Positions 8,538 to 17,136 of a DNA stretch of 64,000 nucleotides are shown piece after piece. The stretch comes from Liminaster sp045576355 (lineage in GTDB: Bacteria > Bacteroidota > Bacteroidia > Bacteroidales > UBA3663), in the NCBI GenBank assembly GCA_045576355.1, contig JAZNGG010000052.1, positions 1 to 64,000 of the forward strand, given 5' to 3'. A program made the position numbers and the translations under genes. The notes below the pieces were generated by a model. The model was not told the DNA's origin, searched no databases, and saw only the letters and a list, made by a program, of their open reading frames with translations. Numbering within the stretch: position 1 is the stretch's first letter; the number at the start of each line of letters is the position of its first letter.

Positions 8538-8569
8538 TTTGGCTAATACAAGGCTTTTGCGTATCTTTG
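8538..8569 (+). promoter_or_regulatory. V-ATPase operon promoter
   Basis: A perfect Bacteroidetes promoter: TTTG at 8538-8541, 20-nt spacer, TATCTTTG at 8562-8569. Transcription should start near 8576, giving a leader of about 124 nt. Confidence 0.75.
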
Positions 8570-8629
8570 ACCCGAGTTTTTGGTTTTTAAGAAAAACTTG
8601 TTAAACATTTTTAGAAAAAACACATTTTT

Positions 8630-8660
8630 AAATAGGGTTAATATATCAATATCCCTATTT
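8630..8660 (+). promoter_or_regulatory. leader hairpin of V-ATPase operon
   Basis: A perfect 8-bp stem (AAATAGGG 8630-8637 with CCCTATTT 8653-8660) and a 15-nt AT-rich loop sit 40 nt before the first gene. It may stabilise the mRNA or control entry. The role is not known. Confidence 0.45.
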
Positions 8661-8699
8661 GAAAAATTATAATGATTATATTTTTTTAATAAATAAACT

Positions 8700-9293
8700 A
8701 TGGAAAAACGTATTCAAGACCTTACAGAAAAACTCTATAAAGAAGGAGTTGAAAAAGGCAATGCTCAAGCAGATGTTATTATCACAGAAGCTAATAACAA
8801 TGCAAAAAACATTATCGAACAAGCTAACAAAGACGCAGAACAAATCATAGCTTTGGCTAAAAAGCAAAATGAAGATTTGAAACAAAACACCATCAATGAA
8901 CTCAAACTTTATGCCGGACAGACTGTGGAAGCTGTCAAAACATCCCTTACAGACTGCATTACTAACAGCATAGTAGAGAAAGTGGTCAAAGAAGTTCTTG
9001 ATGACAAGAAATATATGCAGGAACTCATATTGCGTCTTGTAGCCGAGTGGAGTAAAAAAGAAGATTTAGTCATTGAATGCGAAGATGCTCAGTCTCTTAC
9101 CACTTATTTCACTACCAAAGCTAAGGATTTACTTGATAAAGGCGTAAAAATTGAAGAAGTTAATGGCTACAAACATTCTTTTTCTGTAAAACCGGCAGAT
9201 GGCTCATATAAAATCGTCTTTGGAGAATCTGAATTTGAAGAGCTTTTCAAAGACTTCCTTCGTCCTGCTTTAGTAGAACTTCTATATAAGTAA
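8700..9293 (+). CDS. ntpE: V-type ATP synthase subunit E
   Basis: This 197-residue protein forms part of the peripheral stalk that holds the catalytic head still. The N-terminal ~100 residues are a long charged helix (KLYKEGVEKGNAQADVIITEANNNAKNIIEQANKDAEQII) and the rest is the globular head-binding domain. As in other prokaryotic V/A-ATPases it is the first gene of the operon. No separate subunit G/H partner is seen nearby. It is followed after 110 nt by the DUF2764 gene, and that gap holds a nested inverted repeat. Confidence 0.92.
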   Translation: MEKRIQDLTEKLYKEGVEKGNAQADVIITEANNNAKNIIEQANKDAEQIIALAKKQNEDLKQNTINELKLYAGQTVEAVKTSLTDCITNSIVEKVVKEVLDDKKYMQELILRLVAEWSKKEDLVIECEDAQSLTTYFTTKAKDLLDKGVKIEEVNGYKHSFSVKPADGSYKIVFGESEFEELFKDFLRPALVELLYK

Positions 9294-9298
9294 ATAAA

Positions 9299-9381
9299 TA
9301 TCCTTTTTGGGGAACTCTGTTGATTTAATTATATCGAATAAGATTCTTCGACTATTAAAATCACCTCCCCCAAAAAGAATA
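9299..9381 (+). repeat. nested inverted repeat between ntpE and DUF2764 gene
   Basis: Ten bases at 9303-9312 (CTTTTTGGGG) pair with 9368-9377 (CCCCAAAAAG). Three more pairs lie outside one mismatch. Inside the 55-nt loop is a 5-bp hairpin, TCGAA/TTCGA. The element fills most of the 110-nt intercistronic gap and could be a processing or attenuation structure. Confidence 0.5.
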
Positions 9382-9403
9382 TATCAAAATCTATTTACGT
9401 GGC

Positions 9404-10252
9404 ATGAATTACTATTATCTCATAGCCGGACTTCCTGACATATCTCCAGAAGATAAAAGTATTGCTCTTTCTCCAACAGAAATCAAGGAGGAATTATTGT
9501 CAGCAGTTTCCCAAAATGACCGATTATTATTAGAGTATTATTTACTCAAACATGACAATACGAACCTTATTACATTATTAAAAGGAGAAGAAGAAACCCG
9601 GTGGGAGGATGGAGGTATATATACTATTGAGCAACTTCGAGAAGCCATAGATTCTATAAAACTTAATGGTGAATCGACAGATGTTTCCATCCCTACTTAT
9701 ATGATACGCTTCATTTCAATGCATTTTAATGCTGCTGACGAAGAAGTGAAGGGTAGTTTATTTCCGGAAAGCAGACTATCCGACTTATATTATAAACAAT
9801 TATTCAGAGATTGTAAACATCCTACTATTCGTTCATGGTTCGAATTTTGCCTAAACTTAGGTAATCTTCTTACAGTTGCCAATTGCAGACGCCTCAATTT
9901 TAATGCAGAACCATATATTATCGGAGAAGGTCAAATTGCAGATGCATTGCGCATAAGTCAAGAAAAAGATTGGGGAATCGGTAGCGACATAGATTATGTA
10001 AAAGATGTTTTAGAGATTGTTGCAGAAACTGATGTCTTGACTAAAGAACGAAAGTTAGATGAACTTAAATGGAAACATCTGGAAGGAATGTTTCAAGACA
10101 ATTATTTTGGCATAGAACACATATTTGCATTTATTGTCTGTTTGGATATCATTGCCCGATGGGTCAATCTTGATTCTGAAAAAGGTGAACAAAAATTACG
10201 CACCATGATTGGGAATCTAAAAAATTACGCAATATCAAATCAAACTATATAA
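9404..10252 (+). CDS. DUF2764 protein of V-ATPase operon (probable subunit C equivalent)
   Basis: This 282-residue soluble protein starts MNYYYLIAGLPDISPED, the typical opening of DUF2764 proteins found inside V-ATPase operons of Bacteroidota and spirochaetes. It is rich in helices. Its position between subunits E and A is where subunit C, the collar that links rotor and membrane ring, is encoded in archaea and Enterococcus. No subunit C or F gene is present here, so a stand-in role for C is a reasonable inference from context only. Its stop overlaps the A-subunit start by one base (TAATG). Confidence 0.85.
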   Translation: MNYYYLIAGLPDISPEDKSIALSPTEIKEELLSAVSQNDRLLLEYYLLKHDNTNLITLLKGEEETRWEDGGIYTIEQLREAIDSIKLNGESTDVSIPTYMIRFISMHFNAADEEVKGSLFPESRLSDLYYKQLFRDCKHPTIRSWFEFCLNLGNLLTVANCRRLNFNAEPYIIGEGQIADALRISQEKDWGIGSDIDYVKDVLEIVAETDVLTKERKLDELKWKHLEGMFQDNYFGIEHIFAFIVCLDIIARWVNLDSEKGEQKLRTMIGNLKNYAISNQTI

Positions 10253-12003
10253 TGGCAACAAAAGGATTAGTAAAAGGTATTGTCAGCAATCTTGTAACAG
10301 TAGAAGTTGACGGACCGGTTTTGCAAAACGAAATTTGCTACATTTCGACTGCCGGAGAAAAATTAATGGCGGAAGTCATTAAAGTAACAGGAAAAAATGC
10401 ATATGTTCAAGTTTTTGAATCCACACGAGGACTCAAAATCGATGATACAGCAGAATTTTCCGGACACATGCTAGAAGTTACACTCGGTCCCGGTATGCTT
10501 GCGCACAACTATGATGGACTTCAAAATGACCTTGACAAACTACATGGAGTCTTTCTACAACGTGGAGAATCCAATTTCCCACTTGACACAGAGAGACTTT
10601 GGGACTTCTCTCCTATCGCAAAAGCAGGAGATGTGGTAAAAGCAGGAGATTATTTGGGCTCGGTGGAAGAAAACTTTCAACCCCTCAAAATTATGGTTCC
10701 ATTTATGTGGGAAGGGACATATAAAGTGAAAACTATTGTCGGTGCCGGCCCATTTAAAGTGCTTGATACAATTGCTGTTTTAACTGACGAACAAGGAAAG
10801 GAACACGAAGTTAACATGACGATCAAGTGGCCCGTAAAAATGCCGGTTACACTTTACAAAGAAAAACCACGTCCGTTTAAACTTCTTGAAACAGGAGTTC
10901 GTACAATCGACACTGTGAATCCGATTGTTGAAGGAGGTACAGGTTTTATTCCTGGACCATTCGGTACTGGGAAAACTGTATTACAACATGCTATTTCTAA
11001 ACAAGCAGAAGCCGACATTGTTATTATGGCAGCATGCGGAGAACGAGCTAATGAGGTTGTAGAAATATTTACTGAATTCCCAGAATTGGTTGACCCTCAT
11101 ACAGGACGATCATTAATGGAACGTACAATTATTATTGCAAATACATCCAATATGCCTGTTGCTGCTCGTGAAGCATCAGTATATACAGCGATGACAATGG
11201 CAGAATATTATCGTTCAATGGGTTTGCGTGTATTGCTCATGGCTGACTCAACTTCTCGTTGGGCACAAGCTTTGCGAGAGATGAGTAACCGTCTTGAAGA
11301 GCTTCCTGGTCCAGATGCATTCCCTATGGATATTTCTTCTATTATTAGTAACTTCTATGGTCGCGCAGGTTATGTAATACTTAATAATGGAGATAATGGC
11401 TCCATCACATTTATTGGTACCGTATCTCCTGCTGGCGGTAATTTAAAAGAGCCTGTTACAGAGAATACGAAGAAAGTAGCCCGTTGTTTTTATGCATTAG
11501 AGCAGGAACGAGCAGACAGGAAACGCTATCCGGCTGTAAACCCGATTGATTCATATTCTAAATACCTCGAGTATCCAGAATTTGAAAAGTATATTTCCGA
11601 TATAATCTCTCCGGATTGGACAGCTAAAGTCAACGATTTGAAAACTCGCTTGCTTAGAGGAAAGGAAATCTCCGAACAGATTAACATCTTAGGTGATGAT
11701 GGTGTGCCAACTGAATATCATGTAGTATTCTGGAAATCAGAATTGATCGATTATGTCATTTTGCAACAAGATGCTTTCGATGCCATAGATTCGGTTTGTC
11801 CTCTCGAACGACAAGAATACATCCTTTCTCGTGTGATGAATATTTGTAATGCCGAATTCCAATTTACAGACTTTAACGAAGTTATGGATTGGTTTAAGCG
11901 ACTTATAAACCTTTGTAAACAGCAAAATTATTGTGAGTATAAATCTGATGATTTCTATAAATATGAGAAAGAGATTGATCAGATGATCGAAGAAAAGAGT
12001 TAA
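10252..12003 (+). CDS. ntpA: V-type ATP synthase subunit A (catalytic)
   Basis: This 583-residue subunit binds and hydrolyses or makes ATP. The Walker A loop GPFGTGKT spans residues 235-242, with Lys241. The V-type non-homologous insert precedes it, the GERANEVVEIFTEFPEL block follows, and the ADSTSRWAQALREMSNRLEELPGP motif lies further on. Length matches the family (about 580-590). It overlaps the DUF2764 stop by one base, a sign of coupled translation. In this phylum the complex may run as an ion pump or as a synthase. The sequence does not settle direction. Confidence 0.98.
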   Translation: MATKGLVKGIVSNLVTVEVDGPVLQNEICYISTAGEKLMAEVIKVTGKNAYVQVFESTRGLKIDDTAEFSGHMLEVTLGPGMLAHNYDGLQNDLDKLHGVFLQRGESNFPLDTERLWDFSPIAKAGDVVKAGDYLGSVEENFQPLKIMVPFMWEGTYKVKTIVGAGPFKVLDTIAVLTDEQGKEHEVNMTIKWPVKMPVTLYKEKPRPFKLLETGVRTIDTVNPIVEGGTGFIPGPFGTGKTVLQHAISKQAEADIVIMAACGERANEVVEIFTEFPELVDPHTGRSLMERTIIIANTSNMPVAAREASVYTAMTMAEYYRSMGLRVLLMADSTSRWAQALREMSNRLEELPGPDAFPMDISSIISNFYGRAGYVILNNGDNGSITFIGTVSPAGGNLKEPVTENTKKVARCFYALEQERADRKRYPAVNPIDSYSKYLEYPEFEKYISDIISPDWTAKVNDLKTRLLRGKEISEQINILGDDGVPTEYHVVFWKSELIDYVILQQDAFDAIDSVCPLERQEYILSRVMNICNAEFQFTDFNEVMDWFKRLINLCKQQNYCEYKSDDFYKYEKEIDQMIEEKS

Positions 12004-12055
12004 TGATAAATCACTGATTTTTATCAAATAAAAACAACTTATACTTATTTCTGTA

Positions 12056-13372
12056 ATGAAAGCATTTACCAAAATATATTGCAAACTATCAGCCATCACT
12101 AAAGCCACTGTTACACTGAGGGCTAAAGGGATTGGAGCAGATGAACTTGCCACAATAGACGGACAACTTGCCCAGGTTGTGAAAGTCGTTGGCAACGAAG
12201 TAACACTTCAAGTTTTTGGTGGGACAAATGGTATCAGAACCAATGCTGAGGTTGTTTTTCTTGGAAAAGCTCCGACACTAAAAGTTAGCGATCAATTAGC
12301 AGGTCGTTTTTTCAACGCATTTGGCCAGCCTATTGATGGCGGTCCTCTTGTAGAAGGGGAAGAAATCGAAATCGGAGGACCTTCAGTCAATCCAGTTCGC
12401 AGAAAACAACCTTCTGAACTAATTGCGACAGGTATCGCCGGTATAGATTTGAACAACACTTTAGTATCAGGCCAAAAGATTCCTTTCTTTGCAGACCCAG
12501 AACAACCATTTAATCAAGTGATGGCAACCGTTGCGATGCGTGCTAAAGCTGATAAAATCATTCTTGGTGCTATGGGTATGACTAATGATGACTTCCTTTA
12601 TTTTAAAAATGTTTTTAGCGAAGCTGGTGCATTGGATCGAATTGTAAGTTTTATCAACACTACAGAGAATCCACCTGTTGAGCGTCTTCTGATACCTGAT
12701 ATGGCGCTTACTGCGGCAGAATATTTTGCCGTTAAGAAAAATGAGAAAGTTCTTGTTCTTCTGACAGATATGACCTCATATGCAGATGCTTTAGCTATAG
12801 TATCCAATCGTATGGATCAAATTCCATCAAAGGATTCAATGCCCGGTTCATTATATTCAGATCTTGCCAAGATTTACGAAAAGGCGGTTCAATTCCCTTC
12901 AGGCGGTTCAATTACGATTATTGCTGTGACTACTCTTTCCGGAGGAGATATTACTCATGCAGTACCGGATAATACGGGATATATTACCGAAGGACAATTA
13001 TTTCTCCGCCGCGATTCTGAAATTGGAAAAGTAATAGTTGATCCCTTCCGTTCATTATCCCGTCTTAAACAGCTTGTTCAAGGCAAAAAGACTCGCGAGG
13101 ACCACCCACAGGTAATGAATGCCGCTGTTCGCTTATACTCTGACGCAAGTAATGCAAGAACAAAAAGCGAAAACGGATTTGATCTTACAAACTATGATGA
13201 ACGTTGTCTTGCTTTTGCACGTGAATATGCTAATGATATTCTTGCCATAGACGTAAACCTTGACACCAACGAAATGCTTGACAAAGTATGGGGGCTATTT
13301 GCTGCACACTTCAAGCCTGAAGAAGTCAATGTTAAAAAAGCATTAGTAGATAAATATTGGCCTAATAAATAA
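12056..13372 (+). CDS. ntpB: V-type ATP synthase subunit B (regulatory)
   Basis: This 438-residue subunit alternates with A in the hexameric head and contributes to the nucleotide sites without a P-loop of its own. There is no GxxxxGKT motif. Family landmarks are seen: FNAFGQPIDGGP, KIPFFADPEQPFNQVMATVAMRA, LLTDMTSYADALAIVSNRMDQIPSKDSMPGSLYSDLA and PSGGSITIIAVTTLSGGDITHAVPDNTGYITEGQ. It follows the A gene after 52 nt and precedes D by 13 nt. Confidence 0.97.
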   Translation: MKAFTKIYCKLSAITKATVTLRAKGIGADELATIDGQLAQVVKVVGNEVTLQVFGGTNGIRTNAEVVFLGKAPTLKVSDQLAGRFFNAFGQPIDGGPLVEGEEIEIGGPSVNPVRRKQPSELIATGIAGIDLNNTLVSGQKIPFFADPEQPFNQVMATVAMRAKADKIILGAMGMTNDDFLYFKNVFSEAGALDRIVSFINTTENPPVERLLIPDMALTAAEYFAVKKNEKVLVLLTDMTSYADALAIVSNRMDQIPSKDSMPGSLYSDLAKIYEKAVQFPSGGSITIIAVTTLSGGDITHAVPDNTGYITEGQLFLRRDSEIGKVIVDPFRSLSRLKQLVQGKKTREDHPQVMNAAVRLYSDASNARTKSENGFDLTNYDERCLAFAREYANDILAIDVNLDTNEMLDKVWGLFAAHFKPEEVNVKKALVDKYWPNK

Positions 13373-13385
13373 ATTTATTTCATAA

Positions 13386-14045
13386 ATGATAAAGTTTCAG
13401 TATAATAAAACATCGCTGCAAAACTTGGAGAAAAACCTTAAGATGCGAGTACGGACTCTCCCTACGTTAAAAAGTAAGGAAAGTGCATTACGCATGGAGG
13501 TAAAACGCTGCAAGGACGATGCTGTAGCACTAGATGCAAAACTGGAGCAACAAATCGCTGTTTATGATGCAATGCGAGCACTATGGAATGAATTTGAACC
13601 TAATTTAGTGAGCATAAGTGATGTTAAACTTCGACAAAGAAAAATTGCCGGAGTATTGGTTCCTCAATTGGACAATATAGAATTCACATTGCATCCGTTC
13701 AGTATGTTTGATGCCCCAAGTTGGTATGCTGATGGGATATCAATTTTAAAAACTCTTGCTCAAACAGGCATTGAACGAGACATCATGACCCAGAAACTCA
13801 ACGTTTTGGAATTTGCAAGAAAAAAGACTACACAAAAAGTAAATCTTTTTGAAAAAGTGCAAATACCAGGATACCAAGATGCCATCTTGAAAATCAAGAG
13901 ATTCATGGAAGATGAAGATAACCTCTCGAAGTCCTCACAAAAGATCATGAGAGCATCACAAGAGCGTCATAAAGCAGAGCTCGAAAACCTTGATGCAGAT
14001 AATGATCCAAATGCAGACGGAGAGTTTATATTACGAGAATTATGA
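13386..14045 (+). CDS. ntpD: V-type ATP synthase subunit D (central stalk)
   Basis: This 219-residue protein is the rotor shaft. It shows the expected two long helices at the ends with a short central region. The opening MIKFQYNKTSLQNLEKNLKMRVRTLPTLKSKESALRMEV and the closing helix RRI-like segment (AFAR-type FARKKTTQKVNLFEKVQIPGYQDAILKIKRFMEDEDN) are diagnostic. The end carries an acidic tail. The stop overlaps the subunit I start (ATGA), so the two are translationally coupled. The usual rotor partner F is not encoded in the operon. Confidence 0.94.
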   Translation: MIKFQYNKTSLQNLEKNLKMRVRTLPTLKSKESALRMEVKRCKDDAVALDAKLEQQIAVYDAMRALWNEFEPNLVSISDVKLRQRKIAGVLVPQLDNIEFTLHPFSMFDAPSWYADGISILKTLAQTGIERDIMTQKLNVLEFARKKTTQKVNLFEKVQIPGYQDAILKIKRFMEDEDNLSKSSQKIMRASQERHKAELENLDADNDPNADGEFILREL

Positions 14046-15871
14046 TTGAAAAAATGAGTCATTACACCTTTTTGGTGTATCATCGCGACTATACACAATT
14101 CTTATCTCGGTTACAAGAGCTGGGAGTTCTTCATGTTACACCTACACGCGAGGGTAATTTGACTGAAAATAGTCGATTTCAAACAGACATTCAACAAGCA
14201 GATAGATTAAAAAAAATCTTATCTCAGATGTCTAATATCCTTAAACGAGATGAGATGGAAAGCATCTCACAAAATAAGGATAAGTTTGCACTTAATAAAT
14301 CTGCATCAGAACTAAATATTCTCTGTAAGAATTGGGAAGAACTATGCGACCAAATATCACAGAAAGAAAAAATATTTAGCGAGTTAGATAGCGACATTAA
14401 GCTTATGACCCCATGGGGAGATTTTGAGCAAATGACTCTAGATAACCTAGAAAAGGCCGGTTGGAAAGTTCGTTTTTGGAGCATCCCTCACAAACATTAT
14501 AATATTGAATGGGAAGGTTGCTATAATGCTTATGTAATTAGTCAAGATAAGAAAAAAACCTACTATATTACAGTGAATCATCTCGATAAAAAAATTGAGA
14601 TGAATAATGCTACCGAACATTCTATCTGTCCGAGTCCAGCCTCTACTCTCATCATGCTACAGACACGAACAAAAGATAGTCTGAAAAAATTGCTCGAAGA
14701 ACAAGGTGATTTTGCCTTACAGCATTATGCAACTCTTGAAAAAGCATGGTATTATCTTCGTCAAGATATCGATTTACAAAACGTAGAGTTAAACACTGCC
14801 GGAGAAGCAGAGGGCAAAGTCATGTTACTTGAAGGTTGGGTTCCGACCAAGCAAAAGCAAAGTATTGATGATTTATTGAATACAGAAGGCATCTATTTTG
14901 AGTCCAGATCTGCCAATCGAGAGGATGATATTCCTATTCAATTGAGCAACAATAAATTTTTCCGGCTCTTTGAACCACTTACTAAACTCTATATGTTGCC
15001 GAAGTATGGAGAATTGGATTTGACATTATTTTTTGCCCCATTCTTCCTCATATTTTTTGGTCTTTGTCTTGGCGATATGGGTTATGGATTACTCATTATG
15101 GTTGCATTACCCATCTTTACCAAACTATTTAGACTTATTAATCCAGAATTCAAGAGTTCGTTAGTATTTCTTTTTGGACTTTCAACTGTGATTTGTGGTT
15201 CTCTTACTGGGACAGCCTTTGGCTTTAGTCTGTACGATATAGATTTACCTTTTTTCCAAAAGATGAAAAGCCTTCTATTTCAAGACAATCAGGCCATGTT
15301 TTACCTTTCACTCATTATAGGATGTGTGCAGATACTCTTTGGTATGATACTTAAGGCTGTAAACTTTGCGATTCAACTCGGATTCAAATATGCAGTAAGT
15401 ACCATAGGATGGATCATGTTATTGGTAAGTATTGCTCTTGCAGCACTTACAGGATCGACCGATTCCTTATGGTTTAAGATTCTCATGATTGTTGCTAGTT
15501 GTATGATACTCCTATACAATAGCCCAGGTAAGAATGTATTCCTAAACATTGGTCTTGGCCTTTGGGATGCTTATAATATGATTACCGGATTATTGGGTGA
15601 CGTACTCTCCTATGTTCGACTTTTTGCACTTGGCCTTTCTGGAGGTATTTTGGCGAGTGTATTCAATAGTTTGGCAACGGGTATGAGTCCGGACATTCCT
15701 GTAGTTGGTTTCTTAGTTACTACTATCATCTTTGTTATAGGTCATGGATTGAATATATTTATGAATATTCTTGGCTCCATGGTACATCCTATGCGTTTAA
15801 CGTTCGTTGAATTTTTCAAAAATTCAGGCTACGAAGGTGGCGGTTATGCTTACAAACCTTTTAAAAAATAA
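14042..15871 (+). CDS. ntpI: V-type ATP synthase subunit I (membrane stator)
   Basis: This 609-residue protein has a cytosolic N-terminal half (about 1-320) and a C-terminal membrane half with about seven helices. Landmarks are LFFAPFFLIFFGLCLGDMGYGLLI at the start of the membrane part, the IGWIMLLVSIALAALTG region, and the conserved LGDVLSYVRLFALGLSGGILASVFN helix, which carries the half-channel arginine needed for ion passage. The protein ends GYEGGGYAYKPFKK, a common family ending. It starts inside the subunit D stop and is followed after 132 nt by the K gene. Confidence 0.96.
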   Translation: MIEKMSHYTFLVYHRDYTQFLSRLQELGVLHVTPTREGNLTENSRFQTDIQQADRLKKILSQMSNILKRDEMESISQNKDKFALNKSASELNILCKNWEELCDQISQKEKIFSELDSDIKLMTPWGDFEQMTLDNLEKAGWKVRFWSIPHKHYNIEWEGCYNAYVISQDKKKTYYITVNHLDKKIEMNNATEHSICPSPASTLIMLQTRTKDSLKKLLEEQGDFALQHYATLEKAWYYLRQDIDLQNVELNTAGEAEGKVMLLEGWVPTKQKQSIDDLLNTEGIYFESRSANREDDIPIQLSNNKFFRLFEPLTKLYMLPKYGELDLTLFFAPFFLIFFGLCLGDMGYGLLIMVALPIFTKLFRLINPEFKSSLVFLFGLSTVICGSLTGTAFGFSLYDIDLPFFQKMKSLLFQDNQAMFYLSLIIGCVQILFGMILKAVNFAIQLGFKYAVSTIGWIMLLVSIALAALTGSTDSLWFKILMIVASCMILLYNSPGKNVFLNIGLGLWDAYNMITGLLGDVLSYVRLFALGLSGGILASVFNSLATGMSPDIPVVGFLVTTIIFVIGHGLNIFMNILGSMVHPMRLTFVEFFKNSGYEGGGYAYKPFKK

Positions 15872-16003
15872 AATTCAATTTTTCTGTCCCAAATTAGATA
15901 CTTATTTCTAATATAAATAGTATTAGGTTCTCACATGAGTTTTTATTATAACAAGTAAAATAAAATTAAACAATTAATAACAATTAAAAACAAGTAAAAA
16001 ATT

Positions 16004-16462
16004 ATGGATGCAAATCTTTTGGTTGCCTATTTAGGCATTGGTCTAATGATTGCCCTTTCGGGTATCGGTTCTGCTTATGGTGTAACAATTGCAGGAAATG
16101 CCGCTCTTGGTGCTTTAAAAAAGACTGATAAGTTCGGAAACTTCCTCGTTCTTACTGCTCTTCCTGGTACACAAGGACTTTATGGTTTTGCCGGCTATTA
16201 CATTTTCCAAAATATCAACGTTGTACTTTCTCCAGAAATGACTTCTATCCAAGCAGCAGCGGTTTTGGGTGTCGGTTTAGCTTTGGGACTTGTTGGTTTA
16301 TTCTCTGCTATACGCCAAGGTCAAGTATGTGCTAATGGTATTGCTGCCATTGGTCAAGGACACGATGTATTTTCCAAAACTCTAATCTTTGCTGTATTCC
16401 CAGAGCTTTATGCCATTGTAGCCCTTGCCGGTGTATTCCTTATCAGTTTAGCAGTAGCATAA
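16004..16462 (+). CDS. ntpK: V-type ATP synthase subunit K (proteolipid ring)
   Basis: At 152 residues with four membrane helices, this is the duplicated proteolipid of V-type rings. The ion-binding Glu134 lies in FPELYAIVAL of helix 4. The sequence also has Leu53, Thr56 and Gln57 in ALPGTQGLYG and Gln105 in SAIRQGQV, matching the Na+-binding set known for E. hirae NtpK (Leu61, Thr64, Gln65, Gln110, Glu139). This predicts a Na+-coupled complex, though H+ use is not excluded. It ends the operon and a strong terminator follows 42 nt later. Confidence 0.95.
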   Translation: MDANLLVAYLGIGLMIALSGIGSAYGVTIAGNAALGALKKTDKFGNFLVLTALPGTQGLYGFAGYYIFQNINVVLSPEMTSIQAAAVLGVGLALGLVGLFSAIRQGQVCANGIAAIGQGHDVFSKTLIFAVFPELYAIVALAGVFLISLAVA

Positions 16463-16504
16463 TTACATTAGAGAGTATTATTATACTTTTTATTTTTTCA
16501 ATAA

Positions 16505-16537
16505 GAAGTCGAGGTCTATTTATGGTACCTCGACTTC
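16505..16537 (+). terminator. V-ATPase operon terminator
   Basis: A perfect 11-bp stem (GAAGTCGAGGT 16505-16515 with 16527-16537) and an 11-nt loop, followed by an AT-rich tract. Confidence 0.75.
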
Positions 16538-17057
16538 ATTATTATATTTATCTTATCATCAGAAAATTAAGTGTTAAATATCTAATGAAAAACACCTAAT
16601 AAAAGACTCCATCATTACTGTCCGTTAAAATTACTCTCTTCGTTTATGGCAATTTCATGTAGTGTTAAGATATGCAAATAGTCTGATAAGTCCTCAAAAG
16701 TGTCACCTCTAATTTGGGATGTCAAAAAGTATTACCAAACAAAAATAATGCATATCATTAATGTCTGCTAAAATTGGAATGCTTTTACCCCTATCTGTCA
16801 TTATTATATTATGTATGTCTTATTATTTTACAGAGGAATTCTTTATTATTATGGATGAGTATAGCTGAGCTATATAAACGTAAAAACATAAGAAATGAGC
16901 AAAAAGAAAAGACAAACACCTAAACAGAATTTATAAATAAGACATCGCGTTCTAATTGACCAATTGGGAATTAAAATTAATTTAAAAATCTCGTTATGAG
17001 TGAAATAAATTATTCTTTGATATCATTGATTTATGAGGTGTACTAGACACCAATAGA
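16538..17057. other. gene-free stretch with possible decayed coding remnants
   Basis: About 520 bp hold no convincing gene. On the minus strand a 29-codon ORF begins MTDRGKSIPILADINDMHYF (its ATG near 16800), and just downstream another frame reads GDTFEDLSDYLHILTLHEIA. On the plus strand 13 codons from ATG 16895 read MSKKKRQTPKQNL. The pieces look like remnants of one or more genes, possibly of a transposase, but I cannot identify a family. Confidence 0.35.
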
Positions 17058-17107
17058 AAATATTGCCCGAAGACCGATTATATACGGACTTCGGGCAATA
17101 TTTTCAA
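17058..17107 (-). terminator. terminator of BspA-like gene
   Basis: A perfect 17-bp stem (17058-17074 with 17091-17107) with a 16-nt loop starts 30 nt after the stop at 17137. A and T runs flank both sides, so it could act in both directions. Confidence 0.8.
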
Positions 17108-17136
17108 GAAATTGAAATATATCCGGACAGATATGA

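Noticed and set aside
16941..16950. Further copy of the CATCGCG unit (CATCGCGT)
   Set aside because: Single occurrence without neighbours at 22 bp; likely chance.
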